64,000 nucleotides of DNA from Nostoc linckia z4 (GCF_002608075.1 NZ_LAHA01000043.1:16976-80975); one strand, 5' to 3'. Positions 44,139 through 53,367 are shown, numbered from the stretch's first letter. Numbers and translations are program-made. The notes: generated by a model not told the origin, from the letters alone.

Positions 44139-45020
44139 CTAACTCCTAACTCCCAATTCCTCTAAATACCGCTGTTGTTCTTCTTGTTGTTTTTCGTGTT
44201 CTACAACAAAGACATTGGAGTAGAGATTAGCCAAAATTTGTTTGCCTTGTTGGGTCAGTGACAGATAATGCAGTCCTTCTTGGATATAGGGATATACCCC
44301 ATTCCAGTAAAATTTGGCATAGTTCTTACGCAAATCCGCAGGAGTTTTATAACCCAAGACTTTATTCATACCAGTTTCTTCAAACTCGTAAAATAAAGAA
44401 TTAATTTTCTTTAAGTAACGTGGGTCGCTTAATTGTCCAATCAAATCAGCCGCACGCACTAATCCTGCAAAGCATTTTGTATCTTGCTGATCCTCTGCCG
44501 CAGGTACGGGAAATCTAGTTAATTCAATATTGCTTTTAATTGCATCTGCGTCTATTAACTTGTGACCGCCGAAACGTTCATCAATAAATAGCTTTGCTCT
44601 ATCAACATGATATGGTGTCAGGCTGGCATCAGAAGCCCCAGGAGCCAAGGAAATCATTCTACCATTTTTACCTGTGGCATATAAGCCTGCTATTTCTTGG
44701 TCTTGTCGGCAAACTCCTTTAACGTAGCCAATATCATGGCTAACTAGGGAGATGATGAAATGCAGCCAATCTTCGCTAGAAACACCACCTTCTCTGATGT
44801 GTTTGCCACGTAAAATTTCCTGCCCCACTAGGGTAACTAAGACCGTGTGTTCAACATTATGGTAAAGTGCATCGCTATTGGCAATGTTTTCCAAAGCCAT
44901 ATTACCAGCCCAGGCAATGATGTCCTGGTAATCATTTTTAAAGCAGCCATAGGTGCGACGGTAACCTTCTCGAATTTGATTGACAAAGGCATCAATTAAA
45001 ATTTCAGTGGCATTGAACAT
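44139..45020 (-). CDS. HD-domain phosphohydrolase
   Basis: A 293-aa cytosolic protein with HD-superfamily metal sites: YHNVEHTVLV (first His pair), HFIISLVSHDIGYVKG (the HD doublet near residue 95) and a late RAADLIGQLSD Asp. This is the cyclic-nucleotide phosphodiesterase/HD type. The substrate cannot be read; small phosphorylated molecules or cyclic nucleotides are the usual targets. A C-terminal charged helix (EHEKQQEEQQRYLEELG) ends the protein inside the TAACTCC repeat tract, so the last residues may have been altered by repeat growth. ATG 45020 lies 45 bases from the GGGAGACAA array. Confidence 0.85.
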   Translation of the reverse strand: MFNATEILIDAFVNQIREGYRRTYGCFKNDYQDIIAWAGNMALENIANSDALYHNVEHTVLVTLVGQEILRGKHIREGGVSSEDWLHFIISLVSHDIGYVKGVCRQDQEIAGLYATGKNGRMISLAPGASDASLTPYHVDRAKLFIDERFGGHKLIDADAIKSNIELTRFPVPAAEDQQDTKCFAGLVRAADLIGQLSDPRYLKKINSLFYEFEETGMNKVLGYKTPADLRKNYAKFYWNGVYPYIQEGLHYLSLTQQGKQILANLYSNVFVVEHEKQQEEQQRYLEELGVRS

Positions 45021-45708
45021 ATCTGTTTGCTGTGGTATTTACTTTTTGATTCAAGGAGTGGGGAATGGGAAGTAGAGAGACAAGGGAGACAAGGGAGACA
45101 AGGGAGACAAGGGAGACAAGAGAGACAAGAGAGACAAGGGAGACAAGAGAGACAAGGGAGACAAGGGAGACAAGGGAGACAAGGGAGATGAGTTTTTCCC
45201 CTCTTCCCATGCCCAATCCCCTTGGTGTAATTTCGGACAATGCAGTTTGCTCTTTTGTAACTCAGATGCGGATGTAGACGCTACCTTGACCTGTAGTGCG
45301 TTCCAGGATAAGCTGTTGATTCCTAGCAATACAAAGGCTTCAAAGGGATTATTATAGATTGCGTGGGAAAATAACGACTTAGTATAGCAAAGTACATTAA
45401 CGTTTTTAATTTTAATTAGATAAATCTACATTAGCCTTAGGGATTTGCAAAGAAAAAATAATCAACTACTTTCTGTAGGGTGCGCGTCTCGCGCGCCCGA
45501 AGCCAAGGGCGGACAAGATGTCACCCCAAAGTAGTGATAATTAATTTCTTGAAAGTCCCTTATTATTAATTTTTAATTTCTAACTCGTAATTGACAGTGA
45601 TCTAAATACATCTTCTCTGTGACGTAATACTCCAAGAGGAATGGTGTAAGCTAATGTGTGCTAAAAAAGCATAAGGTTGTTGACTGTCAACGGCAATTCT
45701 AGGAAACT
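45021..45708. other. Intergenic region between HD hydrolase and nadR
   Basis: 688 bases. It contains the GGGAGACAA array (45076-45188), GGGTGCGCGTCTCGCGCGCCC (45479-45499), a GC-rich palindrome-like repeat, and the tail TTGAAAGTCCCTTA (45551-45564) of the dispersed repeat. The nadR promoter should be near 45600-45700. No credible gene; frames across the array are artefacts. Confidence 0.55.
45076..45188. repeat. GGGAGACAA 9-bp tandem array
   Basis: Twelve or so units of GGGAGACAA or AGAGACAAG upstream of the HD gene. Encodes ETR triplets on the plus strand and SLV triplets on the minus strand, both meaningless. The same unit appears inside the PiT transporter gene at 20611-20658. Confidence 0.85.
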
Positions 45709-46731
45709 ATGGTCAGCAAACGTGGACTCACACTAGGTAAGTACGCTCCTCTTCATAAGGGACATCAATTAGTGATTGAGACTGCCTTGGCAGAGATGGA
45801 TGAAGTATTAGTGATGGTTTATGATTGTCCAGAAGTGACTGCTATTCCTTTAACGGTTCGGGTTAACTGGCTGCGAAAACTGTATCCCACAATTGAGGTG
45901 ATTGAGGCGTGGGATGGGCCGACAGAAGTTGGCGATACTCCTGAAATTAAGAAAAAGCACGAAGAATATATCCTGCAAAAATTAGAATCAAAAAAAATTA
46001 CACATTTTTACTGTAGTGAATTTTATGGGGAACACGTAAGCCTTGCATTGGGAGCAGTAAATCGACTTGTAGATAGCGATCGCCAAATTTTCCCAATTTC
46101 CGGAACCCAAGTCAGACAAAACCCTTATACTTTTAAAGACTATTTACATCCTGACATTTATCGCGACCTAATTACTAACGTTGTTTTTTTGGGCGCTCCT
46201 TCAACTGGTAAAACAACAATAGCATCGCAACTAGCAAAAGAGTACAACACTCTATGGATGCCAGAGTATGGGCGCGAATATTGGGAAAAACATCAAATAG
46301 AACGAAGACTTTCACTGTCTCAACTTGTGGAGATTGCCCAAGGGCATTTAGAACGCGAAGAAATTTTATTATCGCAAGCAAACCAATACTTGTTTACAGA
46401 TACTAATGCCCTCACAACCTATCAATTTTCTTTGTATTATCACAAAACCGTTGCTCCGGAATTAGCACAACTAACACATCAAGCTATATCGCGTTATGAT
46501 TTGGTATTTCTTTGTGATGTAGATATACCTTACGACTGTACTTGGTATCGCTCTGGAGAAACAAATCGTAATATATTTCAAAAACAAATTCACAACGATT
46601 TAATTCTCAGAAAAATTCCTTTTTTTACTCTACACGGTAATTTAAATACACGGATTAATTTTGTAAAAAACGTGTTATCTCGTTATCAAAAGTATCATAA
46701 TTTATTAGACTTATTCGTGAAATTAACTTAA
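45709..46731 (+). CDS. nadR: NadR-type NMN adenylyltransferase / ribosylnicotinamide kinase
   Basis: A 340-aa bifunctional enzyme. Residues 1-150 are a nucleotidyltransferase with GLTLGKYAPLHKGHQLVIE (the HxGH motif is present as HKGH) and the ISGTQVRQNP block. Residues ~155-340 are a P-loop kinase: VVFLGAPSTGKTTIASQLA, then TDTNALTTYQF. Together they phosphorylate nicotinamide riboside and join NMN to ATP to make NAD. The enterobacterial N-terminal HTH repressor domain is absent, as in most non-enteric NadR. pnuC follows 147 bases downstream on the same strand, completing a riboside-salvage unit. Confidence 0.93.
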   Translation: MVSKRGLTLGKYAPLHKGHQLVIETALAEMDEVLVMVYDCPEVTAIPLTVRVNWLRKLYPTIEVIEAWDGPTEVGDTPEIKKKHEEYILQKLESKKITHFYCSEFYGEHVSLALGAVNRLVDSDRQIFPISGTQVRQNPYTFKDYLHPDIYRDLITNVVFLGAPSTGKTTIASQLAKEYNTLWMPEYGREYWEKHQIERRLSLSQLVEIAQGHLEREEILLSQANQYLFTDTNALTTYQFSLYYHKTVAPELAQLTHQAISRYDLVFLCDVDIPYDCTWYRSGETNRNIFQKQIHNDLILRKIPFFTLHGNLNTRINFVKNVLSRYQKYHNLLDLFVKLT

Positions 46732-46878
46732 GATAGTAATCCTATAGCAATCTCTAATTGTTTGTGAAATATTACATATGATGTTTGTTGACTCTTAACT
46801 ATTCACTGTGAACCGTCAACATTCAACAGTCAACAATCAACACCCATATTTTTCACACCTAAAATATTCTTACTATAT
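46732..46878. repeat. Heptamer tract between nadR and pnuC
   Basis: ACTGTGAACCGTCAACATTC followed by AACAGTCAACAATCAACACC (46802-46842), TGTCAAC-type heptamers without the TTCTRTGGAATATT module seen in the four full copies. It separates two genes of one pathway; whether transcription continues through is not clear. Confidence 0.65.
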
Positions 46879-47544
46879 ATGTTTGAATTTTGGAGCGTTA
46901 ATAATATTGCCTTCAAAGTTTTGGGCTATCCCATGAGTTATGTTGAATTTTTGGGAACAATTTTCTCTTTATGGTCAGTATGGCTAATTTCTGAAAGGAA
47001 AATTCTGACTTGGCCTGTTGGCATAGTCAACGTATTGCTGTACATGGTGCTTTTTTATCAAATTGGCTTGTATTCTGACACCATTGAACAAGTTTATTAT
47101 TTAGGTACTAGTATTTATGGCTGGTGGCGATGGAGTACACCAGAATCAGTTAATGGCAAAATTGCAAATGTTAGATATAGTTCTCGACACACAATTTTTT
47201 TGACTGCTTTAGTAACAATAGTTATTTCCTTAGCAACGGGAATATTCATGAGCCAAATTCATCTAATATTGCCAACAATATTTCCAGAAAAAGCTTCTTT
47301 TCCTTACTTAGATGCACTCACAACAATTATGAGTTTTACCGCAATGTGGTTGATGACCCAAAAGCGGATTGAAAGTTGGTATTACTGGATAGTAGTTGAT
47401 ATTATTGGCATTTGGTTATATTACGTAAAACAAGTTAAATTCGTTGCTTTACTTTACGTAATTTTGCTATTTATGGCAATTAACGGCTCAAGATCTTGGC
47501 TCAAAACGGTGAAGTTGGCTAAATCCCAAACTTTCAGAAACTAA
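46879..47544 (+). CDS. pnuC: PnuC nicotinamide riboside transporter
   Basis: A 221-aa membrane protein with about seven helices. The PnuC fingerprints are present: TWPVGIVNVLLYMVLFYQ (with the substrate-facing Trp-Pro-x-Gly), YLGTSIYGWWRW, and the late ESWYYWIVVDIIGIWLYYVK. PnuC passes nicotinamide riboside by facilitated diffusion, and trapping relies on the kinase activity of NadR next door. ATG 46879 is at the natural N-terminus. The C-terminal helix ends with a basic tail (SRSWLKTVKLAKSQ). Confidence 0.93.
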   Translation: MFEFWSVNNIAFKVLGYPMSYVEFLGTIFSLWSVWLISERKILTWPVGIVNVLLYMVLFYQIGLYSDTIEQVYYLGTSIYGWWRWSTPESVNGKIANVRYSSRHTIFLTALVTIVISLATGIFMSQIHLILPTIFPEKASFPYLDALTTIMSFTAMWLMTQKRIESWYYWIVVDIIGIWLYYVKQVKFVALLYVILLFMAINGSRSWLKTVKLAKSQTFRN

Positions 47545-47756
47545 TGTAATAATCAGGATTTCAGCCTACACAGACTGTAAGTTCATATCTAAAGGATGGA
47601 CAGGTTGACCGAAAAGTTCTACAATTTGAACTGATTGCGGTAATTTTACCTATTCCCCAATCCATATGTGCATAGTAAAGATTTTCTAGTGATTCCATTT
47701 GATTGTGGAAGCACTAAATTAATATAGGAAAGTCTTCAATAAAGGACAGCAAACAA

Positions 47757-47879
47757 ATGGATGTCAAGCTGGTTCTAGCTGGTTTAACAGTTATATTTAC
47801 GCTTTCGTGTCTATTTTTTGGCACGAAAAACGGGTTCTATGACTCAGATAATTATCACGGCAATGGTTCGGCGCATTAA
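47757..47879 (+). CDS. Small single-span membrane protein, 40 aa
   Basis: ATG 47757 opens a 40-codon frame: MDVKLVLAGLTVIFTLSCLF then FGTKNGFYDSDNYHGNGSAH. AAGGA at 47742-47746 is a good ribosome site. One membrane helix is followed by a polar tail. Size and shape recall the small subunits of photosynthetic or NDH-1 complexes, but I cannot assign it to a named subunit. Not part of the neighbouring genes' products; its own promoter would lie in 47545-47750. Confidence 0.6.
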   Translation: MDVKLVLAGLTVIFTLSCLFFGTKNGFYDSDNYHGNGSAH

Positions 47880-48183
47880 GAGAAACTTGTAGACGCTGGG
47901 GCAACTTTCCGCAGGGTAAGTTGGCTAAGAGCGCTCATAACTTTCACAGGGAAAACAGGCAAGAGGCAAGGCTCCTTGAGCTAGTAGTTTGATAGCTCTC
48001 TCGTTATCCAACTTTTCCGGACTCATGCGGGTTCGGTAGAGGCGTCCTCCCCAACTAAAAATCCGTATTCTCAGGGTGTAGGGGCGCATGATAAAACTTA
48101 CCCCTAAGTCACAAAACCAAAATTTATGCAATTTTTGGGTTTTGGGATATGTCCATGACGATGAGGTTAGAGGGGAGGAGAGC
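47880..48183. other. Intergenic region upstream of MBL-fold gene
   Basis: 304 bases. The minus-strand frame covering 47925-48185 has no domain or ribosome site and is not called. Around 48069-48120 an in-frame upstream extension of the MBL gene is open from ATG 48088, but the strong Shine-Dalgarno belongs to ATG 48184. Confidence 0.45.
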
Positions 48184-49851
48184 ATGAGGGATAATCTGTC
48201 GGCATCCTCTCGCGTAGATGCTGCGGAAGCGGGTAGTGAATTAGAATGTTTGCCCTACAGTGTTCAGCATCACGATGAGGGCGTGTGTTTATTGGTGAAG
48301 ATGGGGCCACACCGCATCCTGTTGGACTGTGGTTTGGAAGATATTTCATCACTGACGAGGGGGTTGAGCAAGTCGGTACGTGGAGCCAGTCCGCCCTTAC
48401 CAGCAGATTTAGTTTTAGTTAGTCACGCCCACCCAGATCACGCCAGAGGCTTGCTGGCACTGCACAATGCTTTTCCTAAGTTACCCATTTATGGCAGCGA
48501 AGTAACCAGCAAGTTACTGCCATTGAATTGGCAAGACCAAGAGCCACAGAAAATTTCCCAATTTTGTCATGCTTTGCCGTTGCGATCGCCAGTGGAATTC
48601 CAAGAGGGTCTAGTGGCGGAATTATTTCCCGCAGGGCATCTACCAGGGGCAGTGGCAATTCTCCTCACTTACACTACCCAACATCGCAGTTACAAACTAC
48701 TGTATACAGGAGACTTTTTCTTATCCAACTCCCGGCTGGTGGAAGGTTTGCGCCTAGAGGAATTACGGGGTTTAGACTTGGATGTGCTGATTATTGAAGG
48801 CACTTATGGCACATCCCGCCATCCCCACCGCCGTAACCAAGAAAATCAATTAGCAGAGCGCATTAATCGAGCGATCGCTGAACGTTGTTCTGTAATTCTC
48901 CCCACTCCGGCTTTAGGGCTTGGTCAAGAACTGTTGATGCTTTTGCGCTCTCATCACCACTTCACTGGACGAGATTTAGATATTTGGGTAGATGGTGCTG
49001 TGGCCACTGGCTGCGATGCTTACTTGGAACTACTGCCCCACCTCCCTCCATCAGTACAAAACTTTGCCCGCCATCAACCTTTGTTTTGGGACGAACGGGT
49101 ACGTCCGCGGGTGCGTCGTTTGTACCCAGAAGAACGTGCCACTGTCGGTAAGTCACCCTGTATTGTTCTCACTGACTCCACAGCTGATTTGCGCGAACAC
49201 TGCCAGCCGAACACCGGCCCTTGGCTAATTCTTGTGCCGGAAAAAATTGATATAAAACTTAACAAAAAATATTTAGCTCCCACCACCGTCGAAAGTTACC
49301 TTCTAGCTCAGCACAGCGATGGCCCTGGTACTACGCAGCTAATTCATAATTTGCGACCACAGCATGTGATTTTTGTCCACGGTTCTCCCGCCTACTTAGC
49401 CGACCTCACAAGCTTAGAGGAGTTACAAAACCGCTATCACATACATTCTCCAGCTGCTGAAACGTTGGTGGAATTGCCCATTGGCGATACGTTCTTGCAA
49501 CCGGCAGCCCCAGAGACGAATTATGAAGGCGAACTAACGGAGTTAGGAACAGTAGTTACAATCACCCTACCGGATGCCATCACAGCCGATCCTCGTTGGC
49601 AACATTTTGCCGATACTGGCTTAATCGAGGCTCGCTGGCAAGGAGAGGAACTAGTACTGAGGGGATTGTCCCAAAGAGAATTGCTCAATCAAAACAGCGA
49701 TCGCTATACATGGACAGATGTAGACTGTTGTGGCAATTGCCGACACCAAAGGGGGCAGCGGTGTTGGAATCCAGCTTCCCCATTGTATAACTTTAAGGTA
49801 ACTTTAGAAGGTTACTGTCCTGCTTTTGAGCGGTTAAATGATAGTCAATAG
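48184..49851 (+). CDS. MBL-fold metallo-hydrolase with beta-CASP-like insert and C-terminal Cys cluster
   Basis: A 555-aa protein from ATG 48184, selected because GGGAGGAG (48173-48180) precedes it; ATG 48088 would add 32 residues that look non-native. The metallo-beta-lactamase site is VLVSHAHPDHARG plus GHLPGAVAILL and YTGDFF. The following region (LIIEGTYGTSRHPHR, VILPTPALGLGQELLM, VFVHG-like VIFVHGSPAYL) is as in beta-CASP nucleases such as RNase J/CPSF, so RNA or DNA cleavage is possible. The last ~45 residues have CCGNCRHQRGQRCWNPASPL and EGYCPAF, a likely zinc or iron-sulphur binding tail that is unusual for RNase J. Exact substrate unknown. Confidence 0.85.
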   Translation: MRDNLSASSRVDAAEAGSELECLPYSVQHHDEGVCLLVKMGPHRILLDCGLEDISSLTRGLSKSVRGASPPLPADLVLVSHAHPDHARGLLALHNAFPKLPIYGSEVTSKLLPLNWQDQEPQKISQFCHALPLRSPVEFQEGLVAELFPAGHLPGAVAILLTYTTQHRSYKLLYTGDFFLSNSRLVEGLRLEELRGLDLDVLIIEGTYGTSRHPHRRNQENQLAERINRAIAERCSVILPTPALGLGQELLMLLRSHHHFTGRDLDIWVDGAVATGCDAYLELLPHLPPSVQNFARHQPLFWDERVRPRVRRLYPEERATVGKSPCIVLTDSTADLREHCQPNTGPWLILVPEKIDIKLNKKYLAPTTVESYLLAQHSDGPGTTQLIHNLRPQHVIFVHGSPAYLADLTSLEELQNRYHIHSPAAETLVELPIGDTFLQPAAPETNYEGELTELGTVVTITLPDAITADPRWQHFADTGLIEARWQGEELVLRGLSQRELLNQNSDRYTWTDVDCCGNCRHQRGQRCWNPASPLYNFKVTLEGYCPAFERLNDSQ

Positions 49852-49904
49852 TCAATAGCCATTTGCGAATAATAAATGACCAATGACTAATGACTAATCA
49901 TCCT

Positions 49905-50216
49905 TTATTCTGGATTGGAGTCAGTGTAACGATTGCGGATGCGTTCTGCTTCGGGACAATCCTCTGTTAGGAGAGGTTCCACATTTCCGCGTGGCACTGA
50001 AGCCAATTTTTGCGTTACAGCACCGATGCTTTCGAGGCGAACCATTTCTTCCCAAGAACAAATTTCGTCCTCTTCTTCTGTTTCATAGCGTAGGGTTACT
50101 AAATCTCCCTCTATGTCTATGATGCGGGCACGCTCAATCCAGCGTTGCTGATCCCGCAAGAAAACACATACCTCCCGCCCGTCGCAACACAGTTGATAAA
50201 TCTTGCGGTGTAGCAT
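49905..50216 (-). CDS. Conserved small cyanobacterial protein
   Basis: A 103-aa acidic soluble protein beginning MLHRKIYQLCCDGREVCVFL, with RWIERARIIDIEGDLVTLRY as a probable SH3- or Tudor-like beta-barrel and an acidic EEEDEICSWEEMVRLESIGA. I believe near-identical proteins occur across cyanobacteria, but I cannot name the function. The tail (LTEDCPEAERIRNRY) is charged. Convergent with the MBL-fold gene. No operon. Confidence 0.75.
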   Translation of the reverse strand: MLHRKIYQLCCDGREVCVFLRDQQRWIERARIIDIEGDLVTLRYETEEEDEICSWEEMVRLESIGAVTQKLASVPRGNVEPLLTEDCPEAERIRNRYTDSNPE

Positions 50217-50863
50217 GTACTGCTTCTGCCTTTTTAAACAACGTAGTTAAACCTGTCAAAATCTGGGTTTGACCCCATTAGATTACACCTTTAAGAGCTT
50301 AATTTCACGGTTGAGAACAGGTAAGTCTCATAACCCAATTTTAAGATTTGCTTGTAGTTGTAAGAATCTAAGATATTTTGGGTCATCAACCAATGGTTGC
50401 CTTACCAGTGAATTCAATCTCTTTCAGGCTGAATTTTAGGAAATGTTTGGTTCATAGAAGTCAAACAAGTCGGGATTTCTCCTCACAAGGTTAATATTTG
50501 CTGGTAAGTCCTTTCTACCATTATGTAATAAAAAATACTGAGAAACAAGCGTTGATTGCGGTTGTTTAATTTGCCTACTTGTAGTCATTGGCATTATTAA
50601 GAAGTCCGGGGACTTGGCTTTACTTTTATTTACCCCTGTGTATTTGATCTTAACTCATTCTCTTGCTGACCTAGACGATTTTCAAAAACAACACACAAAG
50701 AGTTTTAAGTTTTTCAGGTTTTTGCTTCAACAAGAGGTTCAGTGAAATGCGAGGATGAGGAAGATAGGGGAGATAAGAGAGATAAGGGAGACATGGGACA
50801 TCAGAGTAAATTCTTCCTTTTTCTGCTCATCTCGCCATCCCTCGTCTATCTTATGTAGAAGTA
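50217..50863. other. Intergenic region, 647 bases, no gene found
   Basis: AT-rich sequence. There is a GTAATAAAAAATAC at 50525-50538 that fits GTA-N8-TAC but has no suitably placed gene, and GGGAGATAAGAGAGATAAGG-type tandem units at 50767-50793 just 3' of the next gene. Nothing else supportable. Confidence 0.5.
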
Positions 50864-51082
50864 TCAAAAAGATTTATTCGGTAACGGTAGTTCCATTAGC
50901 ACATTAGACGAGGATGCTTCTCGTTTGATTTCACCTGTGCGAACTGCATCGTATAGGGCTGCGAGGGCTGACAAATCCTCTGAGTTGTAGCATTTCGTAG
51001 CCAGCACTTGATGGAGTAAACCTTCAGATTCAACACTAAGATATCCAGTTTGGAAAGCAGATTCAACAATTGTGCGAATCAT
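50864..51082 (-). CDS. Small conserved-looking protein, unknown function
   Basis: A 72-aa product: MIRTIVESAFQTGYLSVESE, then GLLHQVLATKCYNSEDLSAL and AALYDAVRTGEIKREASS. It is predicted to be all-helical with one Cys and a short C-terminal tail. I recall related short proteins in filamentous cyanobacteria but no characterised function. Upstream at 51165-51186 there is a 22-bp palindrome that could be a binding site. Not part of an operon. Confidence 0.65.
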   Translation of the reverse strand: MIRTIVESAFQTGYLSVESEGLLHQVLATKCYNSEDLSALAALYDAVRTGEIKREASSSNVLMELPLPNKSF

Positions 51083-51164
51083 CTTGATTAGGGCAGAGTG
51101 GGCGATTTATAACATCCAGTGTGGAATATTTCTCTGGGCTGCTAGTTGATATAGAACATAAATA

Positions 51165-51186
51165 ACATGTGATTATAATTACATGT
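51165..51186. promoter_or_regulatory. 22-bp palindrome upstream of the 72-aa gene
   Basis: ACATGTGATTATAATTACATG+T is a palindrome with one mismatched pair, centred about 93 bases upstream of the gene start at 51082 (minus strand). It could be a regulator site; no regulator is suggested. Confidence 0.4.
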
Positions 51187-51385
51187 GTTTAGTGATTTGT
51201 ATCACAGCAATGACTGAAATACTAAGCTTTTGGCGCATCTGCTATGTAATGTATATGCATAGATAAATACAAACTTTTTCAGTAGCTTTGCTCTTTATCC
51301 TCAAGCAATGATTAGCGATTTAAAAATATTAAAATATAGTAAAACTTTTAGGCAAGCATCCAAAATCACAGTTAAGAACAGACAA

Positions 51386-52177
51386 TCAAGCAAAAAACTG
51401 GCGAAAATCCTCGTCTTTTTGACTCAATTCCGCCCAGTCTAGGTTCAAAGACTGGAATTTTTGTACCAAGCGATGGCAAGCAGGACGTTCGGTGGCATAA
51501 TGTCCAGCATCGATTAAAATCAGATTGGAATCGCGGCTTTCTTGAAATTGATGAAATTTGCAGTCAGAAGTTAGGTAAGCTTGGGCCCCAGTTTTGGTAA
51601 CTGCTGAAATGAAACTAGCTCCCGAACCACCCAAAACCGCAACCCGTGAAATTGTTTGCTGTAAATTCGTTGTTGGTGAAAAAATTAAATTTGGGGAAGC
51701 AAGTTTTTTTTGAATATTTGTGAGTAATTCCTGTAGTGTCAGGGATGGCTCCAGCAAACCAACACGACCATATCCTAATCCGGGCTGTGTGGGTACTATG
51801 GGAGTAACTTCCTTGAGTTGTAAAATTTGAGCCAAGACATCAGCAGTACCATCCTGTACTTGGTCAAAATTTGTGTGGGCGCTGTAAATACCAATATTGT
51901 GGGTAAAGGCCAAGCGTACCATTTCTGTTATGGCCTCACCAGTGCGTAAGGACTTGGGGGGTGTAAAAATCAGAGGATGGTGGGCAAAAATGAGATTAGC
52001 ATTTAAGGCGATGGCTTCCTGCATCACTGCCAGAGTTGGTGTTAAACAAACCAATACTCGTACTCTTTCTTGTAACACTCCTGGTTCAATCTGCCAGCCA
52101 CAATTATCCCAGCTTTCACACCAAGCTGGATTTGCCCATGCTTCAAACCAAGTAATTAAATCAGCAATTCTCATCAT
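51386..52177 (-). CDS. Nif3-like dinuclear metal centre protein (YbgI/GTP cyclohydrolase I type 2 family)
   Basis: A 263-aa protein of family length. Metal ligands are visible in ANLIFAHHPLIF (two His), GIYSAHTNFDQ (Asp) and DAGHYATERPACH (His and Glu near the C-terminus). The start is CESWDNCGWQIEPG, where DNCG replaces the usual DN-x-G. Members form hexameric toroids with two metals per subunit; the role is not agreed, with cyclohydrolase activity and metal trafficking both proposed. Two adjacent Met codons (52177 and 52174) are possible starts. Single gene on the minus strand. Confidence 0.9.
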   Translation of the reverse strand: MMRIADLITWFEAWANPAWCESWDNCGWQIEPGVLQERVRVLVCLTPTLAVMQEAIALNANLIFAHHPLIFTPPKSLRTGEAITEMVRLAFTHNIGIYSAHTNFDQVQDGTADVLAQILQLKEVTPIVPTQPGLGYGRVGLLEPSLTLQELLTNIQKKLASPNLIFSPTTNLQQTISRVAVLGGSGASFISAVTKTGAQAYLTSDCKFHQFQESRDSNLILIDAGHYATERPACHRLVQKFQSLNLDWAELSQKDEDFRQFFA

Positions 52178-52207
52178 TAATTTTTGAGTTAAGTTTTTGC
52201 TTGCTAA

Positions 52208-52987
52208 TCAGTGTTTTTGTGGTTGAATATCTAATTTTAATGCTATTTGCTGACGTATTTCTTGGAAAGGTTTATTCCATACAGGTGTAGCATTCCAGTT
52301 CCACACTGCTACAGGAATTAGTTGTTTCTGAGCTAGATAAGTTAACAAACGGTATTCATCTTCTGGTTCGCGAGAAAAGGAAAATGGATTGCGGTAGCCT
52401 GTATCACACAGTTTATAACAAATAACTTGACCGTGGCTAATGCGTTGTATCAATTCCTTTCCTTTAGTAAGTAAATAATCAAAAAAAACTAAGCTAAAAG
52501 GCTCTATATTTGCACGATTTTTGGGGTCTTTTTGTACCCATCTTGCCCAATCAAATCCATATATAAAGTCGTGGACATAGCGAAAGCGAATTTCTGTGTT
52601 AATCCCGAACATCTCTGTTAGGGAAACCATCTTTTCACCAAAAGTCTTTAAAAAAGATACAGCACCTTCATCCGCGACTAAAGCTTGTCTGAGCATACTG
52701 CTGACCAGAAAATCAAAATCCCAGAATATGTTTTCTGGAAAATTTTGCAACTGGCTATCAACTATAGATTCCAAAGTTTCCTGAAGAGTTGTAATGATTT
52801 GGATGTCGGTGGTTTCTTCAGCAACCATGTTCCCCATTTCTGCAAAACTGGTAATTATTTTTTTTTGGGGATTAAGTGACAAAAGATTAACCGATTGCTG
52901 GGCAAGTATTTCATCGAGCGATTGGAAAGTATGAGTCGGTGTTAGTTCTTGCTTCATAGTAATTGAAATAGTCCGCCCAGCTGACAT
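52208..52987 (-). CDS. Conserved hypothetical protein, 259 aa
   Basis: I do not recognise the domain. The protein is soluble and helical, with Trp/Phe-rich motifs: FPENIFWDFDFLVSSMLRQA, FRYVHDFIYGFDWARWVQKD and LIPVAVWNWNATPVWNK. No signal peptide or membrane segment. ATG 52987 opens the frame; ATG 52957 (MKQELTPTHTF) is a possible shorter start and has a weak GGCGGA further up. It ends 30 bases before the Nif3-like start on the same strand, so the two genes may be co-transcribed, with this one first. Confidence 0.7.
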   Translation of the reverse strand: MSAGRTISITMKQELTPTHTFQSLDEILAQQSVNLLSLNPQKKIITSFAEMGNMVAEETTDIQIITTLQETLESIVDSQLQNFPENIFWDFDFLVSSMLRQALVADEGAVSFLKTFGEKMVSLTEMFGINTEIRFRYVHDFIYGFDWARWVQKDPKNRANIEPFSLVFFDYLLTKGKELIQRISHGQVICYKLCDTGYRNPFSFSREPEDEYRLLTYLAQKQLIPVAVWNWNATPVWNKPFQEIRQQIALKLDIQPQKH

Positions 52988-53367
52988 TAAGTGTTACTTT
53001 ATCTTGAAATAAAGCAATTATTAAAAAAAGATAAACAAACTTAATTTTTCATTTACAAACTGATACATAAAAATTTACTAGTAGTTCACCAAGTCAACTT
53101 AACTCTTTAAAGGGGAAAGGGGAAAGGGAAAAGGTTTTAAATTTTTAAATCCCTTACCCTTTTCCCCTTTCCCTTTCCCCAGCCCTCACCCAGCAAAGTT
53201 GCCTTGATAGACTACTAGTATGTATATGGTTTATTACTTCTGAAAATTTTTCGCCAAAAAGGCGTTGCAGCAAGCTTTACAACATTCTATCCAAAAGCTA
53301 GGCAGTCACAACAGAGTATTTAAACTCGATCGAGCTACTCCTGAAATAAATTCAATTTGAGAAATTG
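52988..53367. other. Intergenic region with a hairpin element
   Basis: 380 bases, holding the element at 53076-53220 and otherwise AT-rich sequence. Between 53255 and 53330 there is nothing I can support. Confidence 0.5.
53076..53220. repeat. 145-bp MITE-like hairpin element with TACTAGTAGT ends
   Basis: TACTAGTAGT (53076-53085) is exactly mirrored by ACTACTAGTA (53211-53220), and the complementarity continues imperfectly (CAAGTCAACTT against AAGTTGCCTTG). The interior is GGGGAAA heptamers followed by their complement, the same core as in the TTGCAAAAGT elements, but with different ends. Confidence 0.75.

Noticed and set aside
45004..45329. Frames encoding SLVSLV or ETRETR
   Set aside because: Produced by the GGGAGACAA array, not by a gene.
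48016..48021. TCCGGA as a second DIF+ motif
   Set aside because: A 6-bp palindrome expected by chance; no -10 or start-site evidence and no developmental gene.
47925..48185. 86-aa minus-strand frame
   Set aside because: No recognisable domain, no ribosome site, and overlaps the MBL gene leader.
50525..50538. GTAATAAAAAATAC as an NtcA site
   Set aside because: Matches GTA-N8-TAC but is AT-only inside, and no gene lies at promoter distance.
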